Assembly: GCF_000321225.1 (NCBI RefSeq)
Contig: NW_004452163.1
Span: forward strand, 1 to 64,000
Length of the DNA: 64,000 nt
Source: Odobenus rosmarus divergens
Taxonomy: Eukaryota > Chordata > Mammalia > Carnivora > Odobenidae
Reading direction: 5' to 3'
The position numbers were made by a program, and so were the translations under genes. Under the pieces are notes generated by a model. That model saw only the letters and a program-made list of their open reading frames with translations, was not told where the DNA came from and made no database searches. The first letter of the stretch is position 1. Each line of letters starts with the position of its first letter. Positions 1 to 10,380 of the stretch are shown one piece after another.

Positions 1-136
1 CCCTCTCTGGTTTCATCTTGTTTCATTTTTTTCCTCCCTTCCCCTATGATCCTCTGTCTTGTTTCTCAAATTCCTCATATCAGTGAGATCATATGATACT
101 TGTCTTTCTCTGATTGACTTATTTCGCTTAGCATAA
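1..136 (-). repeat. L1 3'-end fragment (cut by window edge)
   Basis: This T/C-rich stretch reads as the reverse complement of a carnivore L1 3' untranslated region. The same wording (Ttctt..GTTTCTCAAATTCC..CATATGAGTGAAATC..) recurs inside the big L1 at about 7.3 kb and in the nested L1 at about 55.2 kb. It lies in the WDR3 intron before the first visible exon, and its left part is outside the window. Confidence 0.75.
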
Positions 137-340
137 TAGAGGGTAGGATATTCTTACGATAATGAATATAAAATACTTAATAGCGTCTGGCACTTATTAA
201 GTACTCCATTAATAGTAGTTGATAGCACCATGATAGTATTATAACATAGTGATGCCTGCTCTTTTCTGGATATAAGATTAATTTATTGGTTCTTTAGTGC
301 CTGTCAACAATATTGTGAAGGATCTCTTTGTTTCTGGCAG

Positions 341-406
341 GTTCCAGGAGAGACTCAAGGTGACAATTACTTTACTGGAAAGAAAACTATTGAAACGGTC
401 AAGGCA
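341..406 (+). CDS. WDR3: WDR3 exon a (22 codons)
   Basis: Acceptor TTTCTGGCAG precedes the exon and donor GTAAGT follows it. It starts and ends in phase 0 and encodes VPGETQGDNYFTGKKTIETV plus KA, the linker between the WD40 part and the Utp12 domain. Confidence 0.93.
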
Positions 407-3400
407 GTAAGTTGATATATATTCTGTGTCTATAGGTATAGATGTGTACATTTTTAAGCAGGATCCCAATTTTTTAGTGAAAGTTTTTATCAACCAGGTA
501 GCCCTTTTATGGCCAAAAGTTGATGAAATTCATAGATGAAGCTCAGAACCTCTGTTGTCCTCCCTTGTAACCAAGGACAGGAGTCATGTTGAATCGGCAC
601 ATGGTTTCTAGAAAGGAAGGCTTGATCTCCTTGGAAGCAGCACTCCTCAGAGGTCCTGGGAGCTGCCCTACTCCATGTGCACACATACATATGACCTCAC
701 CTGAACCCAAGATGCTTTGTCTCCTCCCTGTAAATTAAATAGAAAAAGAAACACCAAGAGACATTACCACATGCTGTTCGGCACTCTCTTGGCACACATT
801 TATTAAACCGATTCAAGCTAGTTGGTTCTTTTCTAGTCAGGCCTTCCAATTGTAGGGTTCCGGGATGCTGGGACACATGGTTGATGACTTCTCTCCTTTG
901 TCACCATCCACATAGGCTGAGAGGATCATGGAGGCTGTCGAGCTATACCGAGAGGAGACTGCAAAAAGGAAGGAACATAAAGCCATTTGTAAAGCTGCAG
1001 GGAAAGAGGTGAGATAGTCCATGGAGTTACACTCTGAGAAACATGTATCCATAGAATTCCTGAGAAGAACACCATCGCTGTGGGAGTTACTGACTCAGAT
1101 CAGGAAATGACATAAATGTAATAGAGTCTTTTCTAATTCAAATATTAGAAAGAAGGAGTCGAGGGGCTGTGAGGAGGGGACTTGGGTCTTAATACAGTTG
1201 CAGACTGACGTGCTCACCGTATGGGCAGAAACTGCTCCTGTAGGGTTTCGGACGCACCACAACCGTTGCAGGTTTCCAGATGAATTCTAGAAATTCTAGA
1301 ATTGCCTGAACTCATTAGCACTATGGAAATTAAAAGGCCTGATATTTCTTGTATATTCTTTCAAAACTGTACTGTCGTCGCACTGCCTGTGACAAACACT
1401 GTCTTGTTTTATAGTGACTTGATCTAATGATTTCTTCACAGGTTCCTCTTCCCATCAACCCCATCCTGATGGCTTATGGCAATATCTCTGTAAGTAGAGT
1501 GTCTACCAGTTCCCCCTTGGTTACTCAAAAGTTACTTTCAGGGACAAGAGAGGGACAGTAGGAAGTGCAGAGGCATGATTTGAGGCTGGATGCATTAGGA
1601 AAAACTTTGCCATTAACACTCTCATCCTGTCCTCTAGGGTATTGAGCGTTTCAAAAGGACCATTTTAGTGTAACTTCTAAGTCATCTGTTTTGGTTGGAC
1701 TGGATTGGCATTCTCATATTTTCTTTCTTTTTTTTTTTAAGATTTTATCTATTTGTCAGAGAGCGAGAGAGCACAAGCAGGGGGAGAGGTGGAGGGAGAA
1801 GCAGGCTCCCTGCTGAGCAAGGAGGCTGATGTGGGACTTGATCCCAGGACTCTGGGATCATGACCTGAGCCCAAAGCAGATGCTTAGCCAACTGAGCCAC
1901 CCAGACGTCCCGCATTCTCTTATTTTCTAGTGCTTATTTATGTTCAGTATCCAAAGCCCTCTGAAGATTCTCTTCATCTAAATGAACTTTGAAATTGAGG
2001 TTTTTGGAGGAAGAGTTGACGTAAATCAGTCAGATAAAGGAGGACAGAGAGAGAAATGTATGCTTATGTAGCAGTCTCCAGTTACGTAGTACTTTACTTA
2101 CACATGTCATTCATCATGGTCATCATGTGAGTCAGTGTAGTCTCATTTTACAGATGGGAAATTAGCCTGACTCACGGATAGAAGGGAACAGAGTTGGGAA
2201 GTGGTGGAGCTGGGCTGTGAACCCACATGGGACAAACTCTAAGCCCATGCATGTATATTGCCATCCTAGAATACTGTTTCTCCTCTGAGTGGGATCCCTG
2301 GTTTTTAGATGGGAATTACAGATCTCCAGTAGAAACCAACCTAGAGTATCACTAAGGCTGTTATTTGCTTCCTTTATAGCCTTCAGCTTATGTGTTGGAG
2401 ATTTTTAAAGGAATCAAGTCGAGGTGAGTCCCAGTGTACAGTGAGTATAATTTGTCAGCTAACAGCATTTATCGAATGCTTTTCTGGCCATGAGATAAAC
2501 AGCAGTTATAATTGATGGTTATTTTCCTTATAGGTTTAATTATGTCAACATTTTGGTGGAAAATAGTATATTATAATGTCTTTCTGAAGCAGAACTAGGA
2601 GGCTCCTCCTAAAGTATGAAGGGAGATGCTTTTAGAGACAAATGAAGGGTAGTCCTACTTTATATTATAGGTAATGAAATCATCATCAGTCACAAGTACC
2701 AACTGGTAACCTTTTTTGGTTATGTGTTTCCTTTGGCTTATTTTCTGTGTACATACACAATTGGAATTCTATGTATATAATTTTATATCCTTTTCTTTTT
2801 CACAGAATATTTCCTGAGCATTTGCTCAAGTTAGAAATATTCTTCAAAAATACATGTGTTGAATTATGTCAAAACATTCCATTGTATGGATAATTACTAT
2901 TGGATTTGCTTTTGTTTTTTTGCTGTTAATCAGTACTGCTTCAGTGAACACCTTTACATAGGAATCTTTGTCATAGCATAACAATAACTATCAGTGGGCA
3001 TGAATTTTTTAAAGGTCTGTGTTGCTGAATTACTTTCCAGAAAGTTTATAGTGGTTTTGACCAGGCTTTAAAAAATTCTTTTGCCAGGTTTGGAGGCAAA
3101 AGGTGGTATTATATTATTTTAATTTCTTTCGATTATTAATGAAACAAATTTTATATTTGTTGGCCATTTGTGTTTTTTTCTGTGAATTTTTAGTTACTTT
3201 TCCTTTTTTATACTGTTCAGTAGTTTCTTACTGGTTTTTAAGAATTTTTGTATCTTTTGTCATATATTTTTTTAAAATAATGTTTCTTTGTGATTTACCT
3301 TTGGATTTTATGAATTTTACCTACTTAAAAGTTATTTTAATAACTTTTCTTAATCTCTAAATCTGTCCCTTACAACAAGAAATAAATACACTATCTGAGG

Positions 3401-6294
3401 ATCTGAAACTTCCCTGGAGAAATGTAAATCAAAATTTAAATTAATGGAAGTGTTGTGCATTCCTATGTTCTAAAGATTTAGGTTTTGTTTTTTGTTTTTT
3501 TTTTAAAACTAGTTCATAGGTTTGTGAGCCCAGTTGAAAACCTCTTGAGATTTGGAATTGGAGTTAATGAAATGATGCTAGAACTAGTTCAAGAAAAATA
3601 AAACAAACCAGAAGAAAACAAGAGAGAGCTATCCTCCTAAATTAAAAAGCTATAAAATTAACAAAACTAAAACACTACAGGATTGTTGTTAGAATCAATC
3701 ATTAAAACAGACTAGAAAGCCCTGAAACAGAGTCTCATATGTCTCAATGTATGGCAAAAAGCAGTATCATATAAAGATGGAATATTCAACAAAAGACTCT
3801 GGAGAAATTATTTCTCTAAAAAAAAAAAAAAAAAGTTGGATTCTCCTATCATGCCATGGACCAGAATGCATCAAATAGATTAAAATATTAAATATAAAAA
3901 AGAAAATATTGAAAAGAGGGAACCATCCAGAATATAGATGAATAGTTAATTTAACCCTGAATGGGTAAGATCTATTCAAATATAAAAGCAGGAGGAAAAA
4001 AATAGTAAAAGATTTAAAAATTGAGCATGTTGAGAAATGTGACATTTTTAATGCTTATTCTCTTCTTCTTCAGTGAGCTGGAAGAGTCTCTGCTTGTGCT
4101 ACCTTTTTCTTATGTCCCGGACATCCTTAAGCTCTTTAATGAATTCATCCAGCTGGGCTCTGATATTGAACTTCTGTGTAGGTGCCTCTTCTTTCTGCTC
4201 AGGTAACATCCTTTCCAAAGAATACTGTGTCTGCTCCACCTAACTGCTCTGGTGCTACTTGAACTAATGGTATCAACGCTCTGGGATTAAGAAATCTGAT
4301 GTTTCAGACTGAGAGAGTTACAGGATTTCATTGTTGTGGGACATAAATTGTTATCCTGCGGAATCAGTCTTGTCCTTACACAAGGAGAGTGATGGCCCAC
4401 CTCTTTAAGTCACAAGATAGAGCATCACTCGGGGACGCTTGCATAAGCATGGGTCTCCAGGTTGCAGGAGCTCTGATCCTTGTCTGTTTGCTGAGAGCCC
4501 ATTACTGAATGGCCAGTTGGCCTCATTTGTTGTGTCTTTTTAACTGTGTAAGCAAAATGATTTAGTTTTGTCCTCATAACAGCATCATAAGGAATGGTGC
4601 CTTTACTTTCCAGGACTCTGTAGAAACAAATGGAAAAGTAAGGGCATACAGGGAGGGAAGGAAGAAACGAAGAAAATATGTTTATGGGATTATGCTTAAA
4701 TATGAACAGTTCCTCTTAGTATGTAATTGAGAAGAATATATTTACAAGAGTTTAAGAATATACTCTTCTTGAATCCTGTTCTCTGTCCCTCAGTCTCCAG
4801 CTGTTAGAGCAGTGAACAGAAACAGAGATTGAACACTCTTTAAAATGCTCTTAGGAAGATAAAATACAAACTGATCAGCCAATACCAAATAGTTAAAAAA
4901 ACCCCAGACAGGTATATTTCATGAATTGGAATTTGACTCAATCATTTTCATGCTTCTTAATCCTCTGTTCCTTTTATTCCATCAAGATAGTAGCAAAAGA
5001 AGAACAGTGATATGTTTATAATATTCTCTTGCCATATTTATAATTCTGGGCAAGTCCTGAGGCCTTCAGTTGGTACTCAACAATGTTACTAATAATTTCT
5101 TACCGCTGTGGTATCTGTACTATTGAAATCAGGGTTACTGATTCTAAGTGAGACACCATGAGGGCTTCCGGCATATCAGAGGGGTCACGGATGGGGAGGG
5201 CCGTACAAGTAGCAGTAGCTGGTCACAGGTGGGCTTGAGGATGTGCACCGAGGAACATGAGTTCATGGACATGATCTTGATACTCTAGGTCGGAGTCTGA
5301 CTCCCTGATCAGGGACTCTTTTTTGCTGTGGCTTCGCTAGAAATATTAATAAACCTTTGTTGAGTTAGTATTTCTTAGAGAGTTCATTTCTCTGAGCTTT
5401 CCATAAAATACCATTTTCAGAGTCTGTGGCCGCATGGTAGATGGCTACGAAAAGAGCCAGCTTTGCAAATGAGTTGAGTGTGTCATAACTTTTACGATAG
5501 TAGTGTTAAAATTGATAGATAGAACTGAGTAGCAGGGAAGAAACATCTTTAGCTATTTTTTGCCAGAAGCATTTCTATACTGCCATAATGATATGGTAAA
5601 ATGAATCTTTTTCTGTTGTGTTTTGTTTTGTTTTACTTTGATATTGTCTATTTGCTTTTCTAGCAGGGGTAAGCAGAGCCAGAACCACTACCTCTCTTTG
5701 TAACATGACTGTTTTGTTTTTCTTATTAGGATTCACTTCGGGCAGATCACTAGTAACCAAATGCTTGTGCCAGTGATCGAAAAGTTAAAGGAAACAACTA
5801 TTTCAAAAGTCAGCCAAGTCCGGGTAGGTATCCGTGTAGAAGTACAGTAACGAGGGGGAGATCCTGGTGTGTGTGTGACTTAGAAGTAGCATAGGGAGCT
5901 GTGCCTTGTCTTTGGTGGTATTGACCAGACATATATCAGTATTTGCGATAAGATTTTCGTTGGAGCTTGTAGGAATAGAGAGAAGAAAACAAAACCAAAC
6001 CAGAAAGACCTTGGACAAGGAGGGATGAGTAAGAACACCTGAAGCATTGGTTCTCCTGACTTGCTTATGCTGCTGTATTGAACTGAAGTGAAAGAAAGGT
6101 CATTTAATCTTTCTTACATTCCCCCCGCAACCCCCCAGGATGTTATTGGCTTCAACATGGCAGGTCTTGAATATCTCAAGAGGGAATGCGAGGCGAAAAG
6201 TGAAGTTATGTTTTTTGCTGATGCAACCAGCCAGTTGGAAGAAAAGAAGAGGAAGAGGAAAAAGAGGGAGAAGCTAATTTTAACATATACTTAG
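341..6294 (+). CDS. WDR3: WDR3 (UTP12 homologue), last seven coding exons
   Basis: WDR3 is a WD40-repeat nucleolar protein of the U3 snoRNP/small-subunit processome (yeast Utp12/Dip2), needed for early pre-18S rRNA processing. Only the C-terminal part lies here: exons 341-406, 916-1008, 1442-1489, 2380-2423, 4074-4202, 5730-5823 and 6139-6294. Together they make 630 nt, or 209 residues plus stop. Every junction has an AG acceptor and GT donor and all phases agree. The joined protein shows the helical Utp12 domain (ELEESLLVLPFSYVPDILKL, then LFNEFIQLGSDIELLCRCLF, then IHFGQITSNQMLVPVIEKL). It ends in a basic tail, EEKKRKRKKREKLILTYT, typical of the family and probably nucleolar-targeting or RNA-binding. 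The WD40 propellers (residues 1 to about 730 of about 943) are outside the window. The reading frame is intact, so this is a functional copy. Identity rests on recognition of the family sequence. Confidence 0.96.
407..915 (+). other. WDR3 intron, no recognised element
   Basis: I see only splice signals at the edges and unremarkable sequence between. Small open frames on the - strand here show no family resemblance. Confidence 0.7.
916..1008 (+). CDS. WDR3: WDR3 exon b (31 codons)
   Basis: Acceptor CATCCACATAG, donor GTGAGA. Phase 0 at both ends. It encodes a charged helix beginning AERIMEAVELYREETAKRKE and ending AGKE. Confidence 0.95.
1442..1489 (+). CDS. WDR3: WDR3 exon c (16 codons)
   Basis: Acceptor TTCTTCACAG, donor GTAAGT. 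The 48-nt exon encodes VPLPINPILMAYGNIS in phase 0. It is too short to stand out as an open reading frame and was placed by homology and splice sites. Confidence 0.93.
1725..1911 (-). mobile_element. Can-SINE, antisense in WDR3 intron
   Basis: A poly-T run and AAGATTTTATCTATTTG start mark the reversed 3' tail. The reversed tRNA-derived head (CTTAGCCAACTGAGCCACCC) ends at 1911. Flanking direct repeats at 1708-1724 and 1912-1928 (GCATTCTC then TATTTTCT, with one mismatch between copies) are the target-site duplication, so the insertion is complete and fairly young. Confidence 0.93.
2085..2250 (-). repeat. MIR SINE fragment
   Basis: The sequence reads CTCATTTTACAGATGGGAAA ... GTGGTGGAGCTGGGCTGTGAACCC, the reverse complement of the conserved MIR core. 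It is diverged, as expected for an ancient mammalian element. Confidence 0.7.
2380..2423 (+). CDS. WDR3: WDR3 exon d (14 codons + 2 nt)
   Basis: Acceptor TTCCTTTATAG, donor GTGAGT. It encodes PSAYVLEIFKGIKS and leaves AG, which joins the T of the next exon to make a serine codon. Confidence 0.93.
2424..4073 (+). other. WDR3 intron with decayed L1-type sequence
   Basis: About 2720-3060 resembles the reversed 3' part of an old L1 (TATTTCCTGAGCATTTGC.., ..CATTCCATTGTATGGATAA.., ..GTGAACACCTTTACAT). The rest is A/T-rich without a clear element. Short poly-T and poly-A tracts occur near 3500 and 3818. Confidence 0.5.
4074..4202 (+). CDS. WDR3: WDR3 exon e, core of Utp12 domain
   Basis: The acceptor follows a long pyrimidine tract (TTCTCTTCTTCTTCAG) and the donor is GTAACA. 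The exon encodes SELEESLLVLPFSYVPDILK and then the leucine-rich IQLGSDIELLCRCLFFLLR. It starts with one base and ends with two bases of split codons, in register with both neighbours. Confidence 0.96.
4203..5729 (+). other. WDR3 intron, no clear repeat or gene
   Basis: About 1.5 kb of unique-looking sequence. I see no exon, SINE or LINE motif that I can name. Confidence 0.6.
5730..5823 (+). CDS. WDR3: WDR3 exon f
   Basis: Acceptor TTTTTCTTATTAG, donor GTAGGT. It encodes (R)IHFGQITSNQMLVPVIEKL and then a basic KETTISKVSQVR end. One base completes the arginine split with the previous exon and it ends in phase 0. Confidence 0.96.
6139..6294 (+). CDS. WDR3: WDR3 last coding exon with stop
   Basis: The acceptor tract is almost pure C with a final CAG (6121-6138). 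The exon encodes DVIGFNMAGLEYLKRECEAK, then SEVMFFADATSQLEEKKRKR and the KKREKLILTYT terminus, with TAG at 6292-6294. The phase-0 start follows the ..QVR end of the previous exon. Confidence 0.97.
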   Translation, partial: DVIGFNMAGLEYLKRECEAKSEVMFFADATSQLEEKKRKRKKREKLILTYT

Positions 6295-6890
6295 AACTCA
6301 AATGTGGTGCCCTTTTCTTTTTATTTAAAAGGACTTCTAAACTAAGCAGTGGAATTGGTGTCAACTTGGAAATAACCAAGTAACAGAGCTTGTTGTGTTA
6401 CAGAAGATGTCAGGATGTGGTTCCCAGCTTTGCCTGAGGAAATGCCCAGTGTAGGACTGTGGGCTCTATTTCTTGGACTTACGGCTTGATAGTTTAAAAT
6501 CTCTCTGTGCCCCCAAAGGTTGAGCCCTTCAGGAGTTGTTCCTGTTATATTCTAGCAGGGAACAACGAACTTTTTTTTACTAGTTTTTGACTAGAGCTGA
6601 AATGAACATTTCAAAAGTTTTTCTTATTTCTGTGATAACAGAAGATTTAATGATGTGTTACTCTTTGTATTATGTTTTACCTCCTGCAGAGACTATCAGG
6701 TGCACAGTTGATTGCCCTCTCCCATTAAATGCAGAGTCGTGGACCTAAAGAGCTGAAAAGGACCATAAAAATTCTCTAAAACACCCTCCTTTAACTTCAC
6801 CTCTTAGAGGTGGTTATATCTGTATATAAAAATATCTAATTGCTAATTTTTCTCCTTGTCTAGTTGTTTCTAATTAAAGTGTAGTCAAGC
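6295..6890 (+). other. WDR3: WDR3 3' untranslated region, approximate
   Basis: Non-coding sequence follows the stop. ATTAAA polyadenylation-type hexamers occur at 6724-6729 and 6873-6878. The true end cannot be chosen from sequence alone. Confidence 0.55.
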
Positions 6891-7893
6891 TGAGATGCCT
6901 TGCTGGGCTTCTGGGTGATTAATACCATAGATACACATGCATACATATGTACATGCATGGTAAGAATTTGGGGAGGTGGGAATATTTTAGAAGAAATGGA
7001 CACATTCCTTTGGGCCTGGCTTCTCTTTGTGGGAAGTTTTTAAGTTGCTACTCCAACTTCATTTCAGTTCTGTGCAGATTTCTATGTGATCTTTTTGTTG
7101 TTGTTGTTGTTTTAAGATCTATTTAAATTCCAGTTAGTTAATATACAGTGAGTCACATGTCTAGCACATCGATTCAACACTTCCATACATCTGGTGCTCA
7201 TCACAAGTGCCCTCCTTAATCCCCATCACCTTCACCCACCCCCCCCACCCCCCTCCCCTCCAGTAACCATCAGTTTGTTCTCTATAGTTAAGAGTCTGTT
7301 TCTTGGTTTGTCTCTTTTTTTTCTCCCTTTGCTCTTTTGTTTTGTTTCTTAAATTTCACATATGAATAAAATCATATGGTATTTGTCTTTCCCTGACTTC
7401 TTTTGCTTAACATAATACTCTCTAAATCCATCCATGTTGTTGCAAATGGCACGATTTCATTCTTTTTTGATGGCTGAGTAATATTCCATTGTGTGTGTGT
7501 ATATACTATATCTTTATTCATTCATCAGTCAATGGACACTCGGTCTGTTTCCAGATTTGGCATGTATCCCTTTGAATTAGTATTTTTGTATCCTTTGGGT
7601 AAATACCCAGTAGTGCAATTGCTGGATCATAGGGTAGTTCTATTTTTAATTTTTTGAGGAAGGTCTATACTGTTTTCCAGAGTGGCTGCAGCAGTTTGCA
7701 TTCCCACCAACAGTGCAAGAGGTTCTTCTTTCTCCTCATTCCTGTCAACACTTCTTGTTTCTTGTGTTGTTTTAGCCATTCTGACGGGTGTGAGGTATTA
7801 TCTCGTTGTGGTTTTGATTCACATTTCTCTGATGGTAAGTGATGTTGAGCATCTTTTCATGTGTCGGCCATCTGTATGTCTTTGGAAAACTAT

Positions 7894-8340
7894 TCACGTC
7901 TTCTGCACATTTTTAAATTGGATTATTTGTTTTGGGGTGTTGAATTTGATAAGTTCTTTATATATTTTGGATACTAACCCTTTATCTGATAAGGCATTTG
8001 CAAATATCTTCTCCCATTCTGTTAGTTGCCCTTTAGTTTTGTCAGCTTTTTCCTTCACTGTGCAGAAGCTTTTTATTTTGATGTAGTCCCAGTAGTTTAT
8101 TTTTGCTTTTATTTCCCTTGTCTCAGGAGACATATCTAGAAAGAAGTTGCTGGGGCCGATGTCAAAGAGGTTACTGCCTGTGGTCTCCAGGATTTTGATG
8201 GTTTCCTGTCTCAGATTTAGGTCTTTAATCCATTTTGAATTGATTTTTATGTTTGGTGTAAGAAAGTGGTCCAGTTTCTTTCTTTTGCGTGTTTCTGTCT
8301 GGTTTTCCCAACTCCACCAAAAGAGACCATCTTTTGCCAT
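7894..8340 (-). pseudogene. L1 ORF2 C-terminal piece
   Basis: A 148-residue open stretch on the - strand matches the C-terminal region of L1 ORF2p, including WIKDLNLRQETIKILETTG, IKSFCTVKEKADKTKGQLTE and WEKIFANALSDKGLVSKIY. It is the longest surviving frame of this LINE; frameshifts and stops lie on both sides. Confidence 0.9.
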
Positions 8341-8810
8341 TGGATGTTCTTTCCTGTTTTGTCAATGTTAATTGACCATGTAGTTGTGGGTTCATTTCTG
8401 GGTTTTCTATTCTGTTCTATTGCTCTATGTGTCTATTTTTGTGCCAGTACCATACCTAGGTATCTTGTTTTTGGTGCAGTTGTAAATGGGATCGATTCCT
8501 TGATCTCTCTTTCTGCTGCTTCATTATTGGTGTATAGAAATGCAACAGGTTTCTGACATTGATTTTGTATTCTGCAACTCTACTGAATTTGTTTATCAGT
8601 TCTAGCAGTTTTTTATTGGAGTCTTTCAGGTTTTCTGATAGAGTATCATGTCATCTGCAAATAGTGAAAGTTTTTTCTTCCTTGCTAATTTGGATGACTT
8701 TTATTTCTCTTTGTTATCTGATTGCTGTGGCTAGAACTTCAGTACTATGTTGAATAAAAGTGGTGAGAGTAGACATCCCTGTCGTGTTCCTGACCATAGA
8801 GGAAAAGCTT

Positions 8811-9041
8811 TCAGTTTTTCCCATTGAGGATGATATTAACTGTGGGTTTTTCATATATGGTCTTTATTATGTTGAAATATGTTCCCTCTAAACTTACTTT
8901 GTTGAGGGTTTTTATCATGAATTGATGTTGTACTTTGTCAAATGCTTTTTCTGCATCTATTGAAAGGCTCATATGGTTCTTATCCTTTCTTTTATTAATG
9001 TGATGTATCACGTTGATTGATTTGTGAATATGTTGAACCAC
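8811..9041 (-). pseudogene. L1 ORF2 reverse-transcriptase piece
   Basis: A 76-residue frame with the RT palm segment [20 protein letters not shown], in which DAEKAFD is the conserved metal-binding region A, followed by [14 protein letters not shown]. It has no intact continuation to the FADD motif because of frameshifts. Confidence 0.9.
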
Positions 9042-9637
9042 CCTTGCAGCCCAGGAATAAATCCTACTTGATCGTGGTGAATGATTCTTTTAATGTACTG
9101 TTGGATTCAGTTTGCTAGTAGTTTTTTTTTTTGAGAATTTTTATATCCATGTTCATCAGGGATATTGGCCTATAGTTCTCTTTTTTAGTGGAGTCTTTAT
9201 CTGGTTTTGGTATCAGAGTAATGCTGGCCTCATAGAATGGATTTGGAAGTTTTCCTACCTCTTCCATTTTTTGGAACAGCTTGAGAAGAATAGGTATTAA
9301 TTCTTTAAATGTTTGGTAGAATTCCCCTGTGAAGCCCTCTGGCCCTGGACTTTTATCAGTCTGTTCAAGTTTTCTATTTTTGTTTCAGTTTTGGTAGTTT
9401 ATGTTTCTAGAAATTTATCCATTTCTTCCAGGTTGTCCAGTTTGTTGGCATATAATTTTTCATAATATTCTCTTATAATTGTTATTTCTCCTCTCTCATT
9501 TGTGATTTTGAGTCCTTTCTCTTTTTTTCTTGATGTGTCTGGCTAGAGGTTTATTAATTTTATTGATTTTTTTCAGAGAACCAGCTCCTACTTTTATCAA
9601 TCTATTTTTTTTTAGTTTCTTTTTTCTTATTGTTGTT

Positions 9638-9826
9638 AAGATTTTATTTATTTATTTGACAGAGAGAGACACAGTGAGAGAGGGGAACACAAGCAGGGGG
9701 AGTGGGAGAGGGAGAAGCAGGCTTCCCGCGGAGCAGGGAGCTCAGTGCAGGGCTCCATCCCAGGACCCTGGGATCGTGACCTGAGCCGAAGACAGACGCT
9801 TAACGACTGAGCCCCCCAGGCACCCC
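9638..9826 (-). mobile_element. Can-SINE inside the L1
   Basis: It reads AAGATTTTATTTATTTATTTGACAGAGAGAG.. on the + strand, then the carnivore ACAAGCAGGGGGAG block, and ends in the reversed tRNA-derived head GACTGAGCCCCCCAGGCACCCC. It interrupts ORF2 of the L1. TTG/GTT repeats lie on both sides, so the target duplication is blurred. Confidence 0.92.
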
Positions 9827-9853
9827 TGTTGTTGTTGTTGTTGTTGTTGTTGT
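9827..9853. repeat. (TTG)n microsatellite
   Basis: About nine TTG units lie directly beside the SINE head. A shorter GTT run lies at its other flank (9629-9637). Confidence 0.85.
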
Positions 9854-10380
9854 TTTTTAGTTTATATATCACTTATTTCTGCTCTAATTTTTATTACTTC
9901 CCTTATGCTGGTTAGGCATCATTTGTTGTTCTTTTTCCAGCTGCTTTAGGTGTAAGGTTAGGTTGTTTATTTGAAATTTTTCTTGCTTTTTGAGGTAGGC
10001 CTGTATTGCTATGTGCTTCCTTCTTAGGACCACTTTTGCTGCATCCCAAAGGTTTTGGACTGTTATAGTTTCGTTTTCATTTGTTTCCATGTATTTTTGA
10101 TTTCCTGGTTAACCCATTTATTGTTTAGTAGCATGTTTTGTAACCTCCATGTATTTGTGGTCTTTCCAGATTTTTTCTTGTGGTTGACTTCTAGTTTCAT
10201 AGTATTATGGTCAGAAAAGGTCAGGTATGATGATCTCAATCTTTTGGTTTTTGTTGAAGCCTATTTTGTGACCTAATATGTGTTATTATCCATATAGTTC
10301 TTTTATGTTTGTTATTAATTGTTTTATGTATTGGGCTTCTCCCAATTTGGGGGCATAAATATTTACAATTGTTATATTTT

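Noticed and set aside
7654..8753. Several + strand open frames up to 134 residues, rich in F, L and S with membrane-like stretches
   Set aside because: They are antisense readings of L1 ORF2 and share the same bases as the recognisable - strand ORF2 pieces.
9530..9872. Open frames with CFSLSHSPCLCSPLSLCLSL-type or SRGSGRGRSRLPAEQGAQC sequence
   Set aside because: These peptide strings recur wherever a Can-SINE occurs (also 36780-36977, 47427-47717, 54321-54593); they are SINE translation.
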